Below are positions 14,299 to 18,768 of a stretch of 18,768 nt of DNA, piece after piece. The position numbers and the translations under genes were made by a program. The stretch covers positions 1-18,768 of the forward strand of contig CARYFM010000015.1 in the NCBI GenBank assembly GCA_949101405.1, given 5' to 3'. This DNA is from an uncultured Candidatus Saccharibacteria bacterium (GTDB taxonomy: Bacteria; Patescibacteriota; Saccharimonadia; Saccharimonadales; Saccharimonadaceae). The notes under the pieces were generated by a model. That model was not told the origin of the DNA. It ran no database searches and was given only the letters and a program-made list of their open reading frames with translations. The stretch's first letter is position 1; every line of letters starts with the position of its first letter.

Positions 14299-14667
14299 AT
14301 GGCAAATTTTCAACAAAGCGAACGAACCTTAAAAATGAAGGAGAATTTTATTGAACTTCATAATCAAGGTTTAGACATCAAAGAAATTGCTGAACGTTTT
14401 AATCTCAACCTGACTACGATTTATCATTCTCTGAATGAAATCGCTGAAAAAGCTGGGGTTTCACGCGAGTCTCTCTTGCAGCGCCCCCATGGGCCGCACT
14501 TGGGCTACAAACGCCAGGATTATCAGGCTCTAGCCACTCTCAATTCAGACGAATATCAGGCCCACATCAAATCTACACTAGCTGAATTCGACCAAACTAT
14601 TGCTACTGTCGATCAATACATCAGTATCCAGCAAAACATCCAACCACAGGAGGGAGAAGAATGTTAA
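14299..14667 (+). CDS. Small helix-turn-helix protein, hypothetical
   Basis: The 122-aa protein has an N-terminal helix-turn-helix (residues 15-55: FIELHNQGLDIKEIAERFNL, NLTTIYHSLNEIAEKAGV), like the DNA-binding helices of sigma-like or resolvase-type regulators. The remainder is hydrophilic with a likely helix and an acidic Gln-rich tail. It has one of the strongest binding sites here (AAAGGAGGTG). It overlaps the next gene by 7 bases (ATGTTAA), so the two are translated together. I do not recognise the family; a DNA-binding partner of the following protein is inferred. Confidence 0.7.
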   Translation: MANFQQSERTLKMKENFIELHNQGLDIKEIAERFNLNLTTIYHSLNEIAEKAGVSRESLLQRPHGPHLGYKRQDYQALATLNSDEYQAHIKSTLAEFDQTIATVDQYISIQQNIQPQEGEEC

Positions 14668-15494
14668 AAATCACTCAGCACGATATCAAAATCTACATCA
14701 AGCACAATCTCGGTTTTGACCAAATTTGCGAAAAACATCAATGCAGCAAAGAAGAGCTCATACGCGCTATCAACAATATTTACGAAAGTAGTAATGCTGC
14801 AAAGGCCATCAAAGGCATTCAACGTAATACTAAGCAAATTGAGAAGAGCCTCAGAAAGACCAATAAGCCTGCCCGTGAGATGCGAGCACTTGAAGAATCG
14901 CATCTCACTCCTCTGGAGGAGTGTACCCAGGCCATTGACGCCGAAAGTTTCTTACAAGGTCTCAAAAACCAGGAAGTCAACCTTAGTGAAGATGTTATCA
15001 AGCTCGAATCAGAACATAAGTCATTGATAAAACAGCATCGTTCTAATCTCAAGCTACTTCTCGGCATTCGTCAACGCATGGATAACATACGCAAGGAATT
15101 TCAATCTGTTGCAAACGAATACGAAGCCCTTACAACCAGCAACAATGAGCTGGTAGACCGTATCAATACGGTAACAGAACAGCAGATTCAACAAAACGAA
15201 AATCTGCAAAACCTGCGTCAACAAATCCAATCCCTGGAGACCATTACACTCTGCATCTACACAGATGGTCGCATAGAGTTATTGGATGATGACAAAGTGC
15301 AATTGGACGACAGCGGTAAGGAAAAATTCTATCATGAACTCATTTCCGAAGAATCAAATCAGTGCCAAGACCTACGCCTGCGCGACATCAAGACTATCGC
15401 TCGCCTCAAGGCCATTGTTGCTAATTCTACTCATCAAGTTGAAGTACTCTTTGATGATAATGCTCTCGAGTCCTATTATACTGCTTCCAATTAA
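14661..15494 (+). CDS. HTH-like plus coiled-coil protein, hypothetical
   Basis: The 277-aa protein has three parts. Residues 1-40 look like a degenerate helix-turn-helix (IKHNLGFDQICEKHQCSKEELIRAINNIY), echoing the N-terminus of the upstream gene. Residues 45-195 are rich in Glu, Lys and Gln with heptad character (a long coiled coil). Residues 196-277 form a mixed domain with TLCIYTDGRIELLDDD and VEVLFDDNALES. No signal peptide or membrane segment is seen. It has an AGGAGG site and is coupled to the upstream gene. I do not recognise the family. A SMC-like or recombination-accessory role is only a guess. Confidence 0.65.
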   Translation: MLKITQHDIKIYIKHNLGFDQICEKHQCSKEELIRAINNIYESSNAAKAIKGIQRNTKQIEKSLRKTNKPAREMRALEESHLTPLEECTQAIDAESFLQGLKNQEVNLSEDVIKLESEHKSLIKQHRSNLKLLLGIRQRMDNIRKEFQSVANEYEALTTSNNELVDRINTVTEQQIQQNENLQNLRQQIQSLETITLCIYTDGRIELLDDDKVQLDDSGKEKFYHELISEESNQCQDLRLRDIKTIARLKAIVANSTHQVEVLFDDNALESYYTASN

Positions 15495-15507
15495 GTTCTC
15501 TTTCTTG

Positions 15508-15533
15508 GGCTGCCCTCACCGGCAGCCTTTTTT
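15508..15533 (+). terminator. Terminator of the HTH/coiled-coil operon
   Basis: GGCTGCC (15508-15514), CTCACC loop, GGCAGCC (15521-15527) and six T residues, starting 13 nt after the stop. Confidence 0.92.
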
Positions 15534-15573
15534 ACATCCCGAATATTGTAATCAAAACGAGTGACAGCAAGTA

Positions 15574-15649
15574 TTGACACAGCCCTTGTTTGTGTGAGAA
15601 TGGGATTATTATTGGTTTGTTAGCGCCTGTTACGGGCGCTAACTTTTTT
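15574..15649 (+). promoter_or_regulatory. Promoter followed at once by an intrinsic terminator
   Basis: TTGACA (15574-15579), a 16-nt spacer and GAGAAT (15596-15601) are followed by a 9-bp stem, GTTAGCGCC (15619-15627) with GGCGCTAAC (15635-15643), and six T residues. Transcription starting near 15608 would end at about 15649, giving an RNA of about 40 nt. It may be an attenuator upstream of cassette B, a tiny RNA, or the leftover control region of a lost gene. The terminator would also insulate cassette B from upstream transcription. Confidence 0.6.
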
Positions 15650-15754
15650 GTTTCGCTTCTTGATGGTACTAATCCTTAATTTAGGACAAAGACTAACTTC
15701 CAGGCGCAAGCGCCAAAGTTCCACTACCCTTGTAAAGCAAATACAAGTTCAAGG

Positions 15755-15983
15755 CTTCGTGCGCAGCGGGGGCCTCGCTCCGGACGCTGGTAAGTCTTGG
15801 AACCCTGGCCAGGACGGCTATGATTGGTCGTCACGAGCGTCCTCTACGCGCTACGATGGCGCGGCTATCCCTAGCGCTTACTACCTCGGCTTTAATGCTA
15901 CTGGCGTGTACCCATCGTCTGGCCCGTTTAACCGCTACCTCGGTTTCTCCCTCCGCTGCCTGAGTACTGTATTAGGGATGTGA
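15755..15983 (+). pseudogene. Orphan FISUMP C-terminal cassette B
   Basis: The plus strand encodes about 75 residues: FVRSGGLAPDAG, DGYDWSSRASST, SGPFNRYLGF and LRCLSTVLGM, then TGA. The frame stays open upstream to 15648, but that part (from a TTG) does not resemble a FISUMP body, signal peptide or any known protein. It begins with the same 16 nt as cassette A (CTTCGTGCGCAGCGGG) and ends with the same 32-nt block (15949-15980), followed in both by GAGGAG one base later. The middle is diverged in sequence and length. A 6-bp hairpin (CTTGTA/TACAAG, 15729-15747) precedes it. It lies between an intrinsic terminator and tRNA-Val. Confidence 0.8.
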
Positions 15984-16023
15984 GGAGATAAGTGTTGCAA
16001 AATTCCCCACTCTACTAATTCTA

Positions 16024-16032
16024 TGTTATAAT
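16024..16032 (+). promoter_or_regulatory. tRNA-Val extended -10 promoter
   Basis: TGT followed by TATAAT (16027-16032), eight bases before the tRNA 5' end. No good -35 is visible. Confidence 0.5.
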
Positions 16033-16040
16033 GTCCTTAT

Positions 16041-16117
16041 GGGTCGCTAGCTCAGTTGGCTAGAGCATCTCGTTTACACCGAGAGGGTCGGGGGTTCGAG
16101 TCCCTCGCGACCCACCA
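16041..16117 (+). tRNA. tRNA-Val(TAC)
   Basis: A complete cloverleaf: acceptor GGGTCGC/GCGACCC, D-arm GCTCAGTTGGC, anticodon stem CTCG-TTTACAC-CGAG with anticodon TAC, T-arm GGGGG-TTCGAGT-CCCTC and encoded ACCA. It lies 60 nt after cassette B and is followed by its own terminator. Confidence 0.98.
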
Positions 16118-16130
16118 TAACAAGAAATCA

Positions 16131-16170
16131 AACTTCCTTATCCTGCATAGACCAGATAAGGAAGTTTTTT
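16131..16170 (+). terminator. Terminator after tRNA-Val
   Basis: A 12-bp perfect stem (16131-16142 with 16155-16166), 12-nt loop, and a run of T residues to 16170. It can also act for the minus-strand zinc-ribbon gene ending at 16178. Confidence 0.88.
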
Positions 16171-16177
16171 GTTGACG

Positions 16178-16543
16178 TTAATTAATCTTCTTAGTCTGAT
16201 GGTAAACTCGCCCACACTCCTTGCAAGTTATCCTTAAATCATAATCCACAACCTTCTTATCCAAAATCGTAATTAATGGGTCACTCGTCTTCGGACAACA
16301 AAACCGGTTCTTAATCACAACCAGCTCATCATCACACCCCTTCCCTTCCTTACTATCCGCAAAATCTATCAACACACTACCCTCACGCCCACAATTACAC
16401 CTATATTTCAAATCTACTCTATCATAAGTTGAATAACACAGATAACCAATATTCTCATTACACCCCTCACAGTACATCCAGCCACCATAATTAGTTGCCA
16501 ATCGCGTATTATCTAGTTTTTTAGTTTTAACTATTCTTGCCAT
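16178..16543 (-). CDS. Cys-rich zinc-ribbon protein, hypothetical
   Basis: The 121-aa protein contains several Cys pairs: CEGC near residues 25-28, C36, C49 and C51 (CNC), CC near 82-83 and CKEC near 107-110. Two zinc ribbons are likely. The N-terminus is basic (RIVKTKKLDNTR). It has no signal peptide or membrane segment. I do not recognise the family; a nucleic-acid or protein-binding role is possible. ATG follows AAGGAA at good spacing, and a TATAAT lies at 16567-16562 on the same strand. Confidence 0.7.
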   Translation of the reverse strand: MARIVKTKKLDNTRLATNYGGWMYCEGCNENIGYLCYSTYDRVDLKYRCNCGREGSVLIDFADSKEGKGCDDELVVIKNRFCCPKTSDPLITILDKKVVDYDLRITCKECGRVYHQTKKIN

Positions 16544-16561
16544 ATCTTATTCCTTGACTCT

Positions 16562-16567
16562 ATTATA
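16562..16567 (-). promoter_or_regulatory. -10 box of the zinc-ribbon gene
   Basis: Minus-strand TATAAT about 20 nt before the ATG, giving a very short leader. The -35 is not convincing. Confidence 0.4.
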
Positions 16568-16643
16568 ACTCACTTCATATATTTTGCGACACTCTCGTGT
16601 CCTGTCAATCTTGAAAAAAACATGTTTCATTTCATTCTATAAA

Positions 16644-16672
16644 TTGACATGGGAAAGTTTGAGTGTTATGAT
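16644..16672 (+). promoter_or_regulatory. Promoter of the CHAP-like gene
   Basis: TTGACA (16644-16649), 17-nt spacer and TATGAT (16667-16672), about 35 nt before the ATG; AGGAGG lies in the leader. Confidence 0.75.
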
Positions 16673-16707
16673 TAACAGTATTAATATATCATCAGGAGGG
16701 TTAACGT

Positions 16708-17364
16708 ATGATAGTTCTTTTCAAACTCGCCAATTTATTGGCAAAATGTTCATGCCCAAAGTGGAATCGCTGCGGAATCCTGCGACGTCTTTGTCGCTAT
16801 TCTATGTGGGGGCTAACTGCAATTGATTATATGCTGCTTTCGCCGTCCAGTATACTTCGAATAGCAAAGCGTACCAGCTACTTCAGACACAGGAACACCT
16901 ATCCACGCATTTATCATTGCATCGCAAATTGGCCAGAAGACGATGGTGCTCTAGTGGTAGACCCGTCTAACTTCGTAATCAAACACTCCACCAGCTACTG
17001 TGCATGGAAGATACGGGAGCTCACTGGAAAATGGCCTAAAAATGCCGTCAATCCCAAAGACGAATCTCATGCTATAGAAATTGCCAACCGTGAGCGTCCT
17101 CATGACGCCAAATATTGGCTGGAATTTCTCCAAGCACAGGATTGTTGTCTTGGCATTACTGACTTGTTAAGACTTGGGCATCATTACATTGGTATCAACC
17201 CCAATTACGGTGAATACGGTCTTGTAGTCTGGCTTGAATCCCTAACCACCGATGCTACAGAAGTCACCATTTCCACTTATGAGCATCATAGATACACTTG
17301 TAAAAATGTATCTCTTGTGGATTTCACTTGGGTTGAAATCCACTCTAAGGCTATCAGCGACTGA
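16708..17364 (+). CDS. CHAP-like domain protein, probably catalytically altered
   Basis: The 218-aa protein resembles a CHAP (Cys/His amidohydrolase-peptidase) fold from residue 85 on: STSYCAWKIRELTGKWP with candidate nucleophile C98, DAKYWLEFLQAQ, and YGLVVWLESL plus EVTISTY. In CHAP enzymes the YGxVxxVE position normally carries the catalytic His; here it is L172. H158 and H159 (LGHHYIG) lie nearby and might substitute. Residues 1-80 are Cys- and Arg-rich with no clear signal peptide. If active it would cut peptidoglycan peptides. ATG has a strong AGGAGG site and its own promoter. Family assignment is tentative. Confidence 0.5.
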   Translation: MIVLFKLANLLAKCSCPKWNRCGILRRLCRYSMWGLTAIDYMLLSPSSILRIAKRTSYFRHRNTYPRIYHCIANWPEDDGALVVDPSNFVIKHSTSYCAWKIRELTGKWPKNAVNPKDESHAIEIANRERPHDAKYWLEFLQAQDCCLGITDLLRLGHHYIGINPNYGEYGLVVWLESLTTDATEVTISTYEHHRYTCKNVSLVDFTWVEIHSKAISD

Positions 17365-17380
17365 TAGCCTTTTGCTTTTT
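17347..17380 (+). terminator. Terminator overlapping the stop codon of the CHAP-like gene
   Basis: AAGGCTATCAG (17347-17357), CGA loop and CTGATAGCCTT (17361-17371), then TTGCTTTTT. The TGA stop (17362-17364) lies within the right arm, so terminating ribosomes would cover the stem. Confidence 0.8.
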
Positions 17381-17404
17381 GAATAATCTTTAGGAGATAA
17401 ACTC

Positions 17405-17433
17405 TTTACATTTTTCCAGTAATCAGGTATAAT
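17405..17433 (+). promoter_or_regulatory. rpsT promoter
   Basis: TTTACA (17405-17410), 17-nt spacer and TATAAT (17428-17433), 45 nt before the rpsT start. Confidence 0.8.
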
Positions 17434-17477
17434 CGTACAAAGTAAGTCAAATTATCAATTAATCTAAGGAAAACTCA

Positions 17478-17744
17478 ATGCCGATTATCAAATCTGCGAA
17501 AAAAGCTGCCCGCCAGGCAGAAAAGCGTACCGCTAATAACCAGCAAATCAAAAAGGACATCAAAACCGCTCTCAAGACTTTCAAATCCGAGCCAACTGCC
17601 GAAAACATGTTCAAAGCTCAATCTGAGTATGACAAGGCTGTCAAAAAAGGTCTTCTCAAGAAAAATACCGCTTCTCGTCGCAAAGCTTCCCTAGCTAAAA
17701 TTGCTAAAGCCGCTGGAGTTAAACCAGTCGCCAAAGCCGCTTAA
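17478..17744 (+). CDS. rpsT: Ribosomal protein bS20
   Basis: An 88-aa basic protein of the 30S subunit with the typical MPIIKSAKKAARQAEKRTANN start, central KKDIKTALKTF helix and C-terminal KKGLLKKNTASRRKASLAKI. ATG has an AAGGAAA site. It stands alone with its own promoter and faces holA tail to tail with one base between the stops. The rpsT-holA neighbourhood is also seen in Firmicutes. Confidence 0.98.
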   Translation: MPIIKSAKKAARQAEKRTANNQQIKKDIKTALKTFKSEPTAENMFKAQSEYDKAVKKGLLKKNTASRRKASLAKIAKAAGVKPVAKAA

Positions 17745-17745
17745 T

Positions 17746-18357
17746 TTAGATTTGCGACGCTCTTAGCAAAAACGACTTCACTAGTAGCCACGGCTCTACG
17801 GAAGTCGTTTTCATTTGTATATCAAGCACAGATAATTCTTTCAGTAAACGCTTCTCTTTAGTTCCCGCCTGATATTCCATTTTTTTGATTGCCTGCGTCA
17901 CCAAAAGTCCAAAAAACATGTATGGATCTTGCTCTAGCTCAATCTTCTCTACCATCTTCACCGCTTGGGGACCATTTCTCAAAGCCATGTCCAAAATATT
18001 AAACACCACATTGGCATCCGGATTCTTCATAGCCAAAAATTCCTGCATCATCACCCCAGCTGCTTTCATAGCCTTATACACTACCGAACGCTTATCAATT
18101 TTGCTCTCCCAAATTACAATATCGTGCTCGGTTGCGAGATAATCAGGAATTTTCTCCCAAACTTCCTTATTTTCACTTAACTCTTTTAATAAAATCTGCC
18201 GCTTTTCAGTGCCAAACAACGAAGTTCCCAAAAAAATACTTGGCAAATCTGCTACCGTCAAATTCTCACCTTCAAACACCTCATAATCGGTGCCTAACGC
18301 GCGTTTTACGGCCTTTTCCGCTTCAAGACGGTTCTCACCCGAAAAAACACTTAGCAT
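17746..18357 (-). CDS. holA: DNA polymerase III delta subunit, short form
   Basis: HolA is the delta subunit that opens the sliding clamp. The 203-aa protein has EVFEGENLTVADLPSIFLGTSLFG and KRQILLKELSENKE near the N-terminus, DIVIWESKIDKRS in the middle, and the family ending DIQMKTTSVEPWLLVKSFLLR. It is much shorter than E. coli HolA (343 aa), as in other CPR genomes. It lies 6 nt downstream of mutM on the same strand and converges on rpsT. No good binding site is seen at the ATG (18357), so coupling to mutM is likely. Confidence 0.85.
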   Translation of the reverse strand: MLSVFSGENRLEAEKAVKRALGTDYEVFEGENLTVADLPSIFLGTSLFGTEKRQILLKELSENKEVWEKIPDYLATEHDIVIWESKIDKRSVVYKAMKAAGVMMQEFLAMKNPDANVVFNILDMALRNGPQAVKMVEKIELEQDPYMFFGLLVTQAIKKMEYQAGTKEKRLLKELSVLDIQMKTTSVEPWLLVKSFLLRASQI

Positions 18358-18363
18358 AAGGTC

Positions 18364-18768
18364 TTACGCGCTCTCCGTGGCTCCTAGAGCCATTTTACCA
18401 CCTTGGCACTTTGGGCAATAATGTGTCCCGCGTCCCGCACACCGTGTTTTTTCAATGATCGTTCCGCAGCGGCGACATTTCTGCCCCTCTCGCCGAAACA
18501 CTTGCGCAAATTTTTCCAGATAATCCCCAGTCGTTCCATCTGGACGAATATAAGTTGCCATCGTAGAGCCACCAGACTCAATCGCCGCATCCATAATCTT
18601 GCAGGCCCCCTCTAAAATCTTAGTCACCTGACCTGCGTTCAAATTCCCCGCTGGTGTGGCCGGATGCACACTTGCATAAAAAAGTGATTCGTCCGCATAA
18701 ATATTCCCCAACCCCGCGATCAACTTTTGATTTAGTAATACTGCCTTAATAGGCGACCGCCCATGACG
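18364..18768 (-). CDS. mutM: Formamidopyrimidine-DNA glycosylase, C-terminal part
   Basis: Fpg/MutM removes 8-oxoguanine and other oxidised purines. The visible part, open to the window edge, carries HGRSPIKAVLLNQKLIAGLGNIYADE (the H2TH region with the conserved NIYADE) and the zinc finger CRRCG...CAGRGTHYCPKCQ at the C-terminus. The catalytic N-terminal Pro lies outside the window, so the start cannot be given. A 6-nt gap to holA implies one transcript. Confidence 0.95.
   Translation of the reverse strand, partial: RHGRSPIKAVLLNQKLIAGLGNIYADESLFYASVHPATPAGNLNAGQVTKILEGACKIMDAAIESGGSTMATYIRPDGTTGDYLEKFAQVFRREGQKCRRCGTIIEKTRCAGRGTHYCPKCQGGKMALGATESA

Noticed and set aside
15286..15564. Plus-strand 92-codon frame
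   Set aside because: It is an out-of-frame shadow of the coiled-coil gene and runs through its terminator.
6218..15983. Complete diversity-generating retroelement in the window
   Set aside because: No reverse transcriptase, accessory gene or adenine-rich template repeat is present, and the A/B differences include many third-position changes.
16584..16826. Plus-strand 80-codon frame
   Set aside because: It begins upstream of the promoter of the CHAP-like gene and overlaps it in another frame without a binding site.
1..18768. CRISPR array, insertion sequence or phage genes
   Set aside because: No regularly spaced repeats, transposase, integrase or phage structural motif was seen on either strand.

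Overview
The window looks like a chromosomal segment of a Patescibacteria/CPR bacterium, most likely Candidatus Saccharibacteria (TM7). Supporting signs are a ThrS without the TGS domain, a ComM-type competence helicase, a secreted 'Fibrobacter succinogenes major paralogous domain' (FISUMP) protein, short HolA and MiaA, compact operons, and many hypotheticals. The lineage call is inference; no 16S rRNA is present. The sequence is moderately AT-rich by eye.

Layout. 1-800: partial tRNA-Ser(CGA), a candidate small RNA with a near-consensus promoter and a terminator, and ssrA (tmRNA), all on the minus strand. 1110-4249: comM, then an infC-rpmI-rplT-rpmB translation operon (plus strand), with infC starting at ATT. 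4265-5619: a bidirectional terminator shared with rnpB (RNase P RNA, minus strand), then a Nudix-RNase H fusion. 5640-6446: a gene-poor stretch with a 23-bp inverted repeat and an orphan FISUMP C-terminal cassette (A). 6460-7803: an intact secreted FISUMP gene facing cassette A tail to tail. 7974-8114: a rod-like candidate ncRNA with its own promoter and terminator. 8161-12543: a minus-strand run thrS-miaA-wHTH/NTase-MBL-like-M50 protease. 12600-12760: a palindrome cluster. 12747-14166: a RelA/SpoT-type HD hydrolase and a YgjV-like membrane protein. 14221-15533: a two-gene HTH plus coiled-coil operon (plus). 15574-15983: a promoter-terminator pair followed by a second orphan FISUMP cassette (B), next to tRNA-Val(TAC). 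16178-18768: a zinc-ribbon protein, a CHAP-like protein, rpsT, holA and the 3' part of mutM.

How it fits together. Most identified genes serve translation (tRNAs, tmRNA, RNase P, IF-3, L35, L20, L28, S20, ThrS, MiaA) or DNA maintenance and uptake (ComM, HolA, MutM). The accessory signal is surface variation: one intact FISUMP gene plus two separate promoterless copies of its C-terminal, C-type-lectin-like region. These share nucleotide-identical ends and have divergent centres. They could be silent donors for recombination, relics, or targets of a retroelement elsewhere; no reverse transcriptase or template repeat is visible here. Two untranslated transcription units with clear signals are the other main novelty candidates.
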